Of a stretch of DNA of 44,466 nucleotides, positions 15,715 through 24,125 are shown one piece after another. This DNA comes from an uncultured Pelagibacteraceae bacterium (GTDB lineage Bacteria; Pseudomonadota; Alphaproteobacteria; Pelagibacterales; Pelagibacteraceae): the NCBI GenBank assembly GCA_902560225.1, contig CACEKT010000006.1, forward strand, positions 1 to 44,466. Reading direction: 5' to 3'. A model generated the notes under the pieces. That model searched no databases. It was not told the DNA's origin and saw only the letters and a list, made by a program, of their open reading frames with translations. A program made the translations under genes and the position numbers. Position 1 is the first letter of the stretch. Every line of letters begins with the position of its first letter.

Positions 15715-16769
15715 TAATTTATACCTAGCATTTTTTTATTAGCTTTAATATCAGCACCACTACCAGCAAAATCATCAAATGCTTTTTCAGTAGTATTTAT
15801 GATATGGCTTTTAATAAATTCAGCACCTTCTCTTGCGCCATCTTCTGGATGTTTAAGACAACACTCCCATTCAAGCACTGCCCAACCATCATAACCATAT
15901 GATGTTAGTTTTGAGAAAATGGATTTGAAATCTACTTGACCATCACCAAGCGATCTAAATCTACCAGCTCTATTCACCCAAGATTGATAGCCACCATAGA
16001 CACCTTGTTTTCCTGATGGATTTAGTTCAGCATCTTTAACATGAAACATTTTTATTTTTTCATGATAAATATCAATATGTGTAAGATAATCTAAATGTTG
16101 TAAAACGTAATGACTAGGATCATAAAGCATATTACATCTTTTATGGTTTCCAACTTTTTCTAAAAACATTTCAAATGTTATACCGTCATGAAGATCTTCG
16201 CCTGGGTGTATCTCATAACATAGATCAATTCCATTCTGATCAAAATGATCAAGTATTGGTTTCCATCTTTTTGATAATTCATCAAATGCATTTTCAATTA
16301 ATCCTTCTGGTCTTTGTGGCCACGGATAAACATATGGCCATGCAAGCGCTCCAGAAAAAGTTACATGTCTATCTAATCCTAGATAGTTTGATGCTTTAGC
16401 TGCCATCATTAATTGATTAACAGCCCATTCTTGTCTTGCTTTTGGATTACCTCTTACCTCTGGTGCGGCAAAACCATCAAACGCAGTGTCATAAGCTGGA
16501 TGTACAGCAACTAGCTGTCCTTGAAGATGAGTAGAGAGCTCTGTAATCTCAATGTTATATGATTTTGCAATGCCTTTGATTTCATCACAGTAATCTTTAC
16601 TTTCAGATGCTTTCTTTAAGTCGATTAATCTACTATCCCAGCTAGGAATTTGCACACCTTTGTATCCTAAAGAAGATGCCCACTTACAAATACTATCTAA
16701 AGAATTAAATGGCTCATCTTCACCTACAAATTGTGCTAGAAAAATTGCAGGACCTTTAATATTGTTCAT
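15714..16769 (-). CDS. TIM-barrel sugar (phosphate) isomerase/epimerase
   Basis: This 351-residue protein is of the xylose-isomerase-like TIM-barrel family (AP endonuclease 2 type). Likely metal ligands can be followed through the barrel: Glu in CYEIHPGEDLHD, Asp and His in MLYDPSHYVLQH, His in FHVKDAELNP and Glu in AVLEWECC. These enzymes interconvert keto and aldo sugars, epimerise ketoses or act on keto-inositols and 3-keto-glycosides. It starts at ATG 16769 with a strong AGGGGGA ribosome-binding site. It is the first gene of the leftward pair with the Gfo/Idh/MocA dehydrogenase and faces the ABC transporter operon across about 120 bases. Confidence 0.85.
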   Translation of the reverse strand: MNNIKGPAIFLAQFVGEDEPFNSLDSICKWASSLGYKGVQIPSWDSRLIDLKKASESKDYCDEIKGIAKSYNIEITELSTHLQGQLVAVHPAYDTAFDGFAAPEVRGNPKARQEWAVNQLMMAAKASNYLGLDRHVTFSGALAWPYVYPWPQRPEGLIENAFDELSKRWKPILDHFDQNGIDLCYEIHPGEDLHDGITFEMFLEKVGNHKRCNMLYDPSHYVLQHLDYLTHIDIYHEKIKMFHVKDAELNPSGKQGVYGGYQSWVNRAGRFRSLGDGQVDFKSIFSKLTSYGYDGWAVLEWECCLKHPEDGAREGAEFIKSHIINTTEKAFDDFAGSGADIKANKKMLGIN

Positions 16770-16889
16770 AATTCCCCCTTCGCTTTAAATATATCAACAA
16801 TCAGTTTTATATAAAAAAAATACTAGCAGGCACATCGCTTCTTGGATAGACTAATATGCATAATAATAACAACAAGAGAGGGGAAAAAA

Positions 16890-18194
16890 ATGAAAAAAAT
16901 AATGATTTTATTATTTGTATCTCTATTTTCTTTTTCTGTAAATTCTAATGCTAAGTCAATTACTTTGGGTTGGGCCGCTTGGGACCCTGCCAACGCTTTG
17001 CAAGAATTAACTAAAGAATTTACTGCAGAAACAGGAATAGATGTAAACTTTGAGTTTGTGCCATGGCCAAATTTTGCCGACCGTATGTTAAATGAGCTTA
17101 ACAACAAAGGTAAAACATTTGACCTGTTAATTGGTGACTCGCAATGGATTGGTGCTGGAGCTGTGTATGGACATTATGTTAAATTAAATGACTTCTTTGA
17201 TAAAGAAGGAATTTCGATGAATGATTTCTCACCTGCAACAGTTTATGCTTATTCAACGTGGCCTAAAGGTAGCGAAAACTATTATGCATTACCAGCAATG
17301 GGAGATGCTTTAGCTTGGGCTTATAGAAAAGACTGGTTTGATAGACCAGAACTTAAATCTGAGTTTAAGAAAAAACACGGATATGATTTAGGTGTACCTA
17401 CAAATTGGAATCAATTACATGACATGTGTTCTTTCTTCCAAGGAAGAGAAATTGATGGTCAAAAAAGATATGGTGCTGCAATTAATACAGAGCGTGGATC
17501 CGAAGGGATTACCATGGGTGTTACAGCGGCAATGTATGCATGGGGCATGGAATATGAAAATCCTAACAAGCCATACGATATGGAAGGATATTTCAATTCA
17601 CCACAAGCTGTAGAAGCAGTCGAATTTTATAGAAAGTTATATGAAGACTGTGCACCTCCAGGACACTCAGATGCTTATATGGTAGCAAATCTAGATGCCT
17701 ATAAATCTGGACAAGTAGCTTTTCAAATGAACTGGTATGCTTTCTGGCCTGGTGTTTCTAAAGAAGACAAAGACGGAAGAGTATCTGGTTTCTTTGCTAA
17801 CCCAAGTCAAAATGTAAGTGCAGCTACTTTAGGTGGACAAGGTATATCTGTAGTTAAATACTCAGATAAACAAGATCTAGCTCTTGAGTATATTAAATGG
17901 TTTGCGAGACCTGATGTACAGCAAAAATGGTGGGATCTAGGAGGATATTCATGTCACAATGATGTTCTGAATGCACCGTCATTTCCTACATCTACTGTTT
18001 ATGCACAAGGTTTCTTAGACTCAATGGGAATTGTTAAAGATTTTTGGCAAGAACCGACTTTTGTTGAGCTAATGCTTCCTATGCAAGAAGCTATTCATGA
18101 CTATGTTGTTAATGGAAAAGGAACTGCCAAAGGTGCTTTAGATAAAATTATCGAAGAGTGGGTTGAAGTATTCGAAGCAGACGGAAAACTTTAA
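16890..18194 (+). CDS. ABC sugar transporter periplasmic binding protein (CUT1 type)
   Basis: This 434-residue binding protein (cluster B, MalE/UgpB-like) has a signal peptide ending near NSNAKS (residues about 1-20). The mature part begins ITLGWAAWDPANALQELTKEF, with the usual two-lobe pattern and a C-terminal helix. The start at 16890 is preferred over an upstream in-frame TTG at 16842, because GAGAGGGG lies just before it and a proper signal peptide follows. TTGGAT (16842) and TAATAA (16864) may form its promoter. The ligand is unknown. A GC-rich terminator follows, so this gene should be expressed more strongly than the permeases. Confidence 0.9.
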   Translation: MKKIMILLFVSLFSFSVNSNAKSITLGWAAWDPANALQELTKEFTAETGIDVNFEFVPWPNFADRMLNELNNKGKTFDLLIGDSQWIGAGAVYGHYVKLNDFFDKEGISMNDFSPATVYAYSTWPKGSENYYALPAMGDALAWAYRKDWFDRPELKSEFKKKHGYDLGVPTNWNQLHDMCSFFQGREIDGQKRYGAAINTERGSEGITMGVTAAMYAWGMEYENPNKPYDMEGYFNSPQAVEAVEFYRKLYEDCAPPGHSDAYMVANLDAYKSGQVAFQMNWYAFWPGVSKEDKDGRVSGFFANPSQNVSAATLGGQGISVVKYSDKQDLALEYIKWFARPDVQQKWWDLGGYSCHNDVLNAPSFPTSTVYAQGFLDSMGIVKDFWQEPTFVELMLPMQEAIHDYVVNGKGTAKGALDKIIEEWVEVFEADGKL

Positions 18195-18222
18195 CATTAA
18201 TACTTTAAGAAATTAAAAAATT

Positions 18223-18249
18223 AGGGGGGGTACTACCTCCCCTTTTTTT
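18223..18249 (+). terminator. Intrinsic terminator/attenuator after the sugar-binding protein gene
   Basis: AGGGGGGGT (18223-18231) pairs with ACCTCCCCT (18235-18243) through eight Watson-Crick pairs and one G-U pair, with a 3-base loop and a run of T residues directly after. This is the strongest GC cluster in the region. It sits between the binding protein and permease genes of one operon, so partial read-through would set the stoichiometry of the transporter. Confidence 0.85.
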
Positions 18250-18262
18250 ATTAAAAATTCAT

Positions 18263-19162
18263 ATGAAAGTAAAAAAAAAATTCAAGGGACTTTCTGATAA
18301 AGCTGTAGGTTGGCTTTTTATAGGACCATCCGTACTTCTTCTGCTTGCTATAAATATTTATCCATTGGTCTATGCGATTAAAATGTCATTCACAAATTTT
18401 TATGCAAATAAAATTGGGAGAGTACCAGAGTTTGTTGGTTTAAAAAATTATATTAAAGTCCTAAATAAAGAAGCTATATGGGAAAAGATGCAAGTTACTG
18501 CAAGCTTTATGTTTTGGACCTTGTTACTACAAGCAATAATAGGGTTGGGTTTAGCTCTGCTTCTAAACAGGAAATTTAAAGGAAATGAACTATTAACAAC
18601 ATTAATTGTATTACCTATGATGTTGTCACCCGCAGTTGTAGGAGTTTTTTGGACCTATCTTTATAACCCACAAGTAGGTTTATTTAATTATGTAGTTAAT
18701 TTTTTCTATGATTTTGGAAGCTTTGATATGATTGGTTCAAGTATGCTTGCCCCCTGGTCAATTGTTATTGTTGATACTTGGATGTGGACACCTTTTACAA
18801 TGTTAATTTGCTTAGCTGGCTTAAGGTCTGTTCCAAATTATTTATATGAAGCAGCAGAGGTTGATAGAGCGAATAAATGGCAGCAATTTATATACATTAC
18901 TCTGCCTTCAGTTTTACCATTTTTATTATTAGCCCTTCTATTTAGGGGAATTGAAAATTTTAAAATGTTTGACATGGTAGTTGAGCTTACCTCTGGTGGA
19001 CCAGGTTCTGCAACAGAGCTTGCTTCAATTAATTTGAAGAGAGAAGCATTTGAAAAATGGAAAACCGGTTACAGTTCAGCATTTGCTGTCATCCTTTTTG
19101 TAACTATTTTTGGTTTTGGAAATGTTTACGTAAAAGTAATGAATAAGATAAAGGAACGCTAA
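18263..19162 (+). CDS. ABC sugar transporter permease 1 (MalF/UgpA type)
   Basis: This 299-residue inner-membrane protein has six predicted helices. The cytoplasmic EAA loop is present as EAAEVDRANKWQQFIYITLP (about residues 193-212), which contacts the ATPase subunits. The N-terminal GWLFIGPSVLLLLAINIYPL opening is typical of CUT1 permeases. No clear Shine-Dalgarno sequence precedes the ATG, which lies 13 bases after the terminator T-run. Its stop overlaps the next permease's start by 1 base, as is common for paired permeases. Confidence 0.92.
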   Translation: MKVKKKFKGLSDKAVGWLFIGPSVLLLLAINIYPLVYAIKMSFTNFYANKIGRVPEFVGLKNYIKVLNKEAIWEKMQVTASFMFWTLLLQAIIGLGLALLLNRKFKGNELLTTLIVLPMMLSPAVVGVFWTYLYNPQVGLFNYVVNFFYDFGSFDMIGSSMLAPWSIVIVDTWMWTPFTMLICLAGLRSVPNYLYEAAEVDRANKWQQFIYITLPSVLPFLLLALLFRGIENFKMFDMVVELTSGGPGSATELASINLKREAFEKWKTGYSSAFAVILFVTIFGFGNVYVKVMNKIKER

Positions 19163-20106
19163 TGGATACTTCTAGATCATATTTGGAACCTTCTTCTTTT
19201 TCAAAAAAAATTGCAGCTGCAATTATTATAGTTTACACCGTTATTACTTTAATTCCCATATCTTGGATGGTAATGACTAGTTTCAAAAATGTAGATAGTG
19301 CCATTTCATATCCACCTGAAGTATTGTTTGAACCATCTTTAGAGGGATATGTAAACTTGTTTACTAATAGATCAAGACAATCACCAGAATATCTCGACTC
19401 ATTACCCCCACCAGAAAATTGGTATGAAGAGCTTGTTCGAAGTAGAGAAATGGTAATCACTGGGCCTTCAAAATTTTTAGGAAGGTATTCAAACTCAATG
19501 ATAATTGGTTTTGGTTCAACTTTTGCATCTGTGTTCTTAGGTGCATTAGCAGCATACGCTTTCTCAAGATTTAGAGTTCCTTTAAAGGATGATTTATTAT
19601 TTTTTATACTCTCAACCAGAATGTTCCCGCCCATAGCAGTGGCTGTTCCAATATTTATTATGTATAGAAAAATAGGATTGGGGGACACTCATTTAGGAAT
19701 GATTATTTTATATACAGTTGTAAATTTAAGTTTAGCAGTTTGGCTACTAAAAGGTTTTATGGATGAAATTCCAAAAGAATACGAAGAAGCAGCAATGATT
19801 GATGGATATTCTAGGCTTCAAGCATTCTTTAAAGTTGTTCTGCCACAAGCGATGACTGGAATAGCGGCAACTGCAATATTTTGTATGATATTTTCTTGGA
19901 ATGAATATGCCTTTGCAGTTCTGCTCACCCAGTTTAACGCTCAAACTGCACCACCTTTTATTCCAACAATCATTGGTGAAGGAGGTCTTGATTGGCCAGC
20001 AATTGGTGCAGGGACTACTTTATTTTTGTTACCAGTGATGATTTTCACAATAATTTTAAGAAAACATCTTTTGAGAGGCATTACATTTGGAGCAGTGAGA
20101 AAATAA
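19162..20106 (+). CDS. ABC sugar transporter permease 2 (MalG/UgpE type)
   Basis: This 314-residue inner-membrane protein has six helices and the EAA loop in EYEEAAMIDGYSRLQAFFKV (about residues 205-224). The first helix is followed by an unusually long periplasmic loop (about residues 45-100, including SRQSPEYLDSLPPPENWYEE), a feature also seen in some polyol and glycerol-type CUT1 permeases. It shares one base with permease 1 upstream and one base (TAATG) with the small membrane protein downstream. Confidence 0.92.
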   Translation: MDTSRSYLEPSSFSKKIAAAIIIVYTVITLIPISWMVMTSFKNVDSAISYPPEVLFEPSLEGYVNLFTNRSRQSPEYLDSLPPPENWYEELVRSREMVITGPSKFLGRYSNSMIIGFGSTFASVFLGALAAYAFSRFRVPLKDDLLFFILSTRMFPPIAVAVPIFIMYRKIGLGDTHLGMIILYTVVNLSLAVWLLKGFMDEIPKEYEEAAMIDGYSRLQAFFKVVLPQAMTGIAATAIFCMIFSWNEYAFAVLLTQFNAQTAPPFIPTIIGEGGLDWPAIGAGTTLFLLPVMIFTIILRKHLLRGITFGAVRK

Positions 20107-20297
20107 TGCAAGAAGAAAAATCATTAATGAGAAAAATATTTCGAAGAGTTTATTGGGAAAACTTATCAACGATATTAATTTTAATTGGGGTGTTCATGTT
20201 ACTGCAACCCTTTGCAATGTGGATGTTTACTTATTCATTTATTGTAATTTTAGTTGGAACAGTTGGTTTCATAATCACAAGTCATTTTCCGGATTAG
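20106..20297 (+). CDS. Small two-helix membrane protein of the ABC operon, unknown function
   Basis: This 63-residue protein starts at the ATG in the TAATG overlap with permease 2 (20106). An upstream in-frame extension would run inside that permease gene and is not credible. It has a charged N-terminus (MQEEKSLMRKIFRRVYWE), two hydrophobic segments (about residues 21-40 and 43-58) and ends in SHFPD. I do not recognise a named family. Rhizobial glycerol ABC operons have a small membrane protein in the same position, between permease and ATPase genes, but this sequence does not obviously match it. Tight coupling on both sides argues that it is real and part of the transporter. Confidence 0.7.
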   Translation: MQEEKSLMRKIFRRVYWENLSTILILIGVFMLLQPFAMWMFTYSFIVILVGTVGFIITSHFPD

Positions 20298-20298
20298 C

Positions 20299-21381
20299 AT
20301 GTCTCAAATTAAAATAGTCAATTTACAAAAATCTTTTGGTGATTTTACTGCTGTAAAAAACTCTAACTTAAAAATTAATGACAAAGAGTTCTTTGTCCTA
20401 CTAGGACCATCTGGTTGTGGAAAAACCACAACATTAAGAATGATTGCCGGATTAGAATTACCGACATCTGGAGAAATATATTTAGGAGAGGAAGAAGTTG
20501 GGATGTTAAGAGCTTCAGAAAGAGATATAGCTTTTGTTTTTCAGCTCTTTGCTCTTTATCCACATATGAATGTTAGAAACAATTTATCTTTTCCTCTTAA
20601 AATGCAGGGATATAAAAAAAATGATATCAAAACTAGAGTTGAAGAAGCTGCTAAACTTTTAAGAATTGATCATTTATTAAGCTCAAATATTTCATCATTA
20701 TCTGGTGGAGATAGACAAAGAGTAGCCTTGGGTAGAGCTTTAGTTAGAAGGCCAAAAGCTTTTTTAATGGATGAGCCTTTAGGTACTTTAGATGCTGAGT
20801 TTAGAGAGTTAATGTGCCTAGAATTAAAGAAACTACACATAGATATTGGCGCAACTACAGTATATGTAACTCATGATCAATTAGAAGCAATGTCTTTGGC
20901 AGATCGTATTGCAGTAATGGATGGAGGTCAAATTTTACAAGCTGATGAACCTAACATTATATATAATAAACCTAAAACCAAATTTGTAGCATCTTTTATA
21001 GGGTCTCCCGGGATGAATTTTATTGATATTAACGAAGGAATATCCAACGAACAATCATCTATTAGTATTGAAGATGTTAATTTCAATATTCCAAAACAAT
21101 TTGAAAACTCGAAGAGTAATAAAAATTTTTTTGGAATACGTCCAGAAAATCTTTCATTAACTAACAAGGGAGGTCTCAAAGGTTCAGTTTTTGGAGTAGA
21201 GTATTTGGGTTCAAGAAAAATTATTACCGTTAAAACAAACATTGGTGAGATTAAAGTTAAAACCGATATTTCAATTAACATTAAGTTAAACGAAAATGTT
21301 CAAATCAAACCATCAAATGATAATATAATTATTTTTGATGGTGAAACAGATAAATCTTTAAATAGTGAGTTTATGAAATAA
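20299..21381 (+). CDS. ABC sugar transporter ATPase 1
   Basis: This 360-residue ATPase has Walker A GPSGCGKTT, a Q-loop in FVFQLFALYPHM, signature LSGGDRQRVALGRA, Walker B FLMDEPLGTLDA and the H-loop in VYVTHDQLEAMSLADR. The C-terminal regulatory domain (about residues 235-350) of CUT1 ATPases is present with a RPENLSL segment. The signature has Asp where Gln is usual (LSGGQ), and the D-loop reads GTLDA. Both are mild departures, and catalysis should be possible. It is followed by a second different ATPase with a 1-base overlap, so the pair may form a heterodimer. Confidence 0.93.
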   Translation: MSQIKIVNLQKSFGDFTAVKNSNLKINDKEFFVLLGPSGCGKTTTLRMIAGLELPTSGEIYLGEEEVGMLRASERDIAFVFQLFALYPHMNVRNNLSFPLKMQGYKKNDIKTRVEEAAKLLRIDHLLSSNISSLSGGDRQRVALGRALVRRPKAFLMDEPLGTLDAEFRELMCLELKKLHIDIGATTVYVTHDQLEAMSLADRIAVMDGGQILQADEPNIIYNKPKTKFVASFIGSPGMNFIDINEGISNEQSSISIEDVNFNIPKQFENSKSNKNFFGIRPENLSLTNKGGLKGSVFGVEYLGSRKIITVKTNIGEIKVKTDISINIKLNENVQIKPSNDNIIIFDGETDKSLNSEFMK

Positions 21382-22391
21382 TGGCAAAAGTAGAATTAAA
21401 AAATTTAACTAAAACATATGACAAAAAAATATTAGCTTTGGAGGATATAAATCTTACAATTGAAGATGGTCAATTTTTTGTTTTACTCGGTCCCTCAGGT
21501 GCTGGAAAAACTACCACATTAAGATGCATTGCAGGTTTGGAAAAAATTGATTCAGGAAGTGTTTTGTTTAATAACGAGTCTGTAACTGAAGATCAGCCAG
21601 CCTCAAGAGATGTATCTTTTGTTTTTCAGCAATTTTCATTATATCCTCATTACACTGTTTATGAAAATTTAGCTTTTCCTCTAAGATCTCCAATGAGAAA
21701 ATTACCTGAGGATGAAATAAAAACGAAAATTGAAAGTATATCTAAGATGCTTAAAATTTCTAATAAATTAAAAAATAAAGCAACCGAATTATCTGGTGGA
21801 GAAATGCAAAGAGTTGCAATTGGTCGAGCTCTCGTTCGTGAACCAAGCATATACTTAATGGATGAACCTCTTTCCTCGTTGGATGCAAAATTGAGAGAAA
21901 GCCTTAGAGTTGAATTAAAAAACATACAAACAAATCTAAATGCAACTATTCTTTACGTTACACATGACCAGGCTGAAGCAACAACATTAGCAGATAAAAT
22001 TGGGGTTCTTAAAGAAGGAAAAATAGTTCAAATAGGAACACCCGAAGAAATATATGAAAATCCAAATTCAATTTATGTCTCTCAAAGACTAGGTTCACCT
22101 AAAATCAATGTTTTACCTGGTTCACTATTCAATATAAACGGTAACACCTCAACCTTTGGAATTAGACCAGAAAATATATTATTAGGAACTGGCAATTACT
22201 CTGGAAAAATTATTTCAATAGAAAACCTAGGTTCTGAAACAGTTGTTGCTATTAATTTTGAAGGGCATGAAGTGCTCTCGTCAATTCAAGGTGCTTATAA
22301 ATCATCTATTAATGAAACAATAAATTTTGATATTAATACAAATAAAGTTTTAAAATTTAATAAAGAAGGAAATAGAATTAATGAGCGTTAA
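21381..22391 (+). CDS. ABC sugar transporter ATPase 2
   Basis: This 336-residue ATPase has Walker A GPSGAGKTTT, FQQFSLYPHYTVYENL, signature LSGGEMQRVAIGRALVRE, Walker B YLMDEPLSSLDAKLRE and the H-loop VTHDQAEATTLAD. The C-terminal domain is shorter than in ATPase 1 but has the RPENILL segment. The two ATPases differ throughout and are not recent duplicates. Most CUT1 importers use a homodimer, whereas two ATPase genes in one operon are known for rhizobial glycerol uptake (GlpS/GlpT, from memory). Its stop overlaps dhaL by 11 bases. Confidence 0.93.
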   Translation: MAKVELKNLTKTYDKKILALEDINLTIEDGQFFVLLGPSGAGKTTTLRCIAGLEKIDSGSVLFNNESVTEDQPASRDVSFVFQQFSLYPHYTVYENLAFPLRSPMRKLPEDEIKTKIESISKMLKISNKLKNKATELSGGEMQRVAIGRALVREPSIYLMDEPLSSLDAKLRESLRVELKNIQTNLNATILYVTHDQAEATTLADKIGVLKEGKIVQIGTPEEIYENPNSIYVSQRLGSPKINVLPGSLFNINGNTSTFGIRPENILLGTGNYSGKIISIENLGSETVVAINFEGHEVLSSIQGAYKSSINETINFDINTNKVLKFNKEGNRINER

Positions 22392-23010
22392 CTTTTTAAT
22401 TTCTCAAGCAAAAAATATTCAAAAAGTAATTAATGAGAATGCATCAGAAATTGAAGCACTAGATCAGAATATAGGAGATGGTGATCACATATTTAATATC
22501 CAAAGAGGTCTTAAGCTAGTTATTGAGCTTGAAGGTACAATAAAAGATTTACCTTTAGCAAAAGCTTTAAATATGATTGCTATGAAAGTTTTGTCAGGCA
22601 TTGGGGGTTCTTCAGGGGCTTTATTTGGAACTTTTTTTATCTCTATGGCAAAATCTCCTGACCTAGATAAAGATATTGAATTTAGAAAAGCATGTGAGAT
22701 GATTATAAATGGTATTCAAGCGATGAAGGAAAGAGGAAAGGCAGATGTAGGAGAAAAAACAATGATGGATGTATTAATACCAGTATCTGTAAAACTTAAT
22801 GAGATTAAAAATAATAATAGCGAGATAAAACAAGGTTTAAGTGAGATAATCAAAATTGCAGAAGACAGAATGTTATCAACAAAAGATATGTTAGCAACAA
22901 AAGGTAGGGCATCCTTTTTAGGTGAACGTGCAAAAGGACATATTGATCCTGGAGCTCGTTCTTCGCAACTTATTATCGATACAATATGTAAATTTATAAT
23001 TAATCAATAG
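22381..23010 (+). CDS. dhaL: Dihydroxyacetone kinase-like nucleotide-binding subunit DhaL
   Basis: This 209-residue DhaL domain has the magnesium-binding aspartates as LDQNIGDGDHIFNIQRG (about residues 26-42) and the glycine loop SGIGGSSGALFGTFF. RASFLGERAKGHIDPGA near the C-terminus is the nucleotide-contact segment. DhaL carries the ATP/ADP for transfer to the ketose held by DhaK. No dhaM or other PTS gene is nearby, so the pair probably uses ATP directly, as fused DAK and tetrulose kinases do. The start lies inside the end of the second ATPase gene, so the kinase is part of the transporter operon. Confidence 0.9.
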   Translation: MSVNFLISQAKNIQKVINENASEIEALDQNIGDGDHIFNIQRGLKLVIELEGTIKDLPLAKALNMIAMKVLSGIGGSSGALFGTFFISMAKSPDLDKDIEFRKACEMIINGIQAMKERGKADVGEKTMMDVLIPVSVKLNEIKNNNSEIKQGLSEIIKIAEDRMLSTKDMLATKGRASFLGERAKGHIDPGARSSQLIIDTICKFIINQ

Positions 23011-23019
23011 GAGGAAAAA

Positions 23020-24012
23020 ATGAAAAAATTTATTAATAAAGCTGATGACTTTTTAAAAGAAAGTCTTAATGGATTCGGTAAGGCGCATGGTGATATTATT
23101 CAAGTTAGTTTAGATCCAACTTTTGTTTCCAGAAAAAATAAAAAAAAAGAAGGTAAAGTATCTTTAATTTCTGGTGGAGGAAGTGGTCATGAGCCTATGC
23201 ATGGAGGTTTTGTTGGTTATGGAATGCTTGATGCTGCATGCCCAGGATTTGTTTTTTCAGCACCAGCTCCAGATCAAATGCAGGCAGCAGCAGAACATGT
23301 TGATAGCGGAGCAGGAGTTTTGTTTATTGTAAAAAATTATTCCGGAGACATTATGAACTTTCAAATGGGAGCAGAAATGTATTCTGGAACAAACGATAGT
23401 ATCATTACAAACGATGATGTTGCTGTTGAAGACTCAACATTTACAACTGGTAGACGTGGTGTTGCTGCAACAGTTTTAGTAGAAAAAATAGTTGGTTCTT
23501 TAGCTGAAGATGGAGGATCATTGGAAGAGTGTAAAAAACTTGGAGAAAAAGTTAATAAAAATGCAGGCACTATGGGAGTTGCCTTTACAAGCTGCACAGT
23601 TCCGGCAGCAGGAAAACCAACTTTTGATATTGGTGATGATGAAATGGAATTCGGAGTAGGAATTCATGGAGAACCTGGAAGAAAAAGAGAAAAAATTAAA
23701 CCATCAAAAACAATTGTTGGAAATATTTTAGATGCCATTCTTGATAATCTAAAACCAGAAAATAATGAAAAGATATTACTTTTCGTTAATGGCATGGGAG
23801 GCACTCCTCTTACAGAATTATATTTAGTTTATGATGATGCATTTCAAATCCTAAAATCTAAAGGAGTTGAAGTTACAAGAAGTTTAGTAGGTAATTATTG
23901 CACCTCTCTTGAAATGCAAGGAGCCTCTATTACTCTTCTTAAATGTGATGAAAAAATTATTAAAAATTGGGATGCGCCCGTTCATACAGCAGCGATGCGA
24001 TGGGGTATGTAA
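23020..24012 (+). CDS. dhaK: Dihydroxyacetone kinase-like substrate-binding subunit DhaK
   Basis: This 330-residue DhaK-type protein has ISGGGSGHEPMHGGFVGYG near the N-terminus, KNYSGDIMNFQMGAEM with the catalytic-type aspartate, and the histidine that covalently holds the ketone as FGVGIHGEPGR (His about 216). NGMGGTPLTELY near the end is also typical. The family phosphorylates dihydroxyacetone and, in characterised catabolic variants, other short ketoses such as erythrulose. The substrate here is unknown but should derive from what the linked importer brings in. A strong AGGAGG site precedes the ATG, 9 bases after dhaL. Confidence 0.92.
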   Translation: MKKFINKADDFLKESLNGFGKAHGDIIQVSLDPTFVSRKNKKKEGKVSLISGGGSGHEPMHGGFVGYGMLDAACPGFVFSAPAPDQMQAAAEHVDSGAGVLFIVKNYSGDIMNFQMGAEMYSGTNDSIITNDDVAVEDSTFTTGRRGVAATVLVEKIVGSLAEDGGSLEECKKLGEKVNKNAGTMGVAFTSCTVPAAGKPTFDIGDDEMEFGVGIHGEPGRKREKIKPSKTIVGNILDAILDNLKPENNEKILLFVNGMGGTPLTELYLVYDDAFQILKSKGVEVTRSLVGNYCTSLEMQGASITLLKCDEKIIKNWDAPVHTAAMRWGM

Positions 24013-24125
24013 TAATTTCAATTATAGATTGTATTTTTTGTTTATATGGTACAAATTTTCCAGGACTCCTCAATAAATTTATGTTTTAATAATATTAGTT
24101 AATTAACTTAAGAGGAGAAATAATA

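Noticed and set aside
19233-19688. 151-codon minus-strand frame
   Set aside because: It is antisense to the second sugar permease; the permease has the EAA loop and correct length.
19992-20105. Longer N-terminus for the 63-residue membrane protein
   Set aside because: The extension would run inside the permease 2 coding region in another frame; the TAATG-coupled start is more credible.
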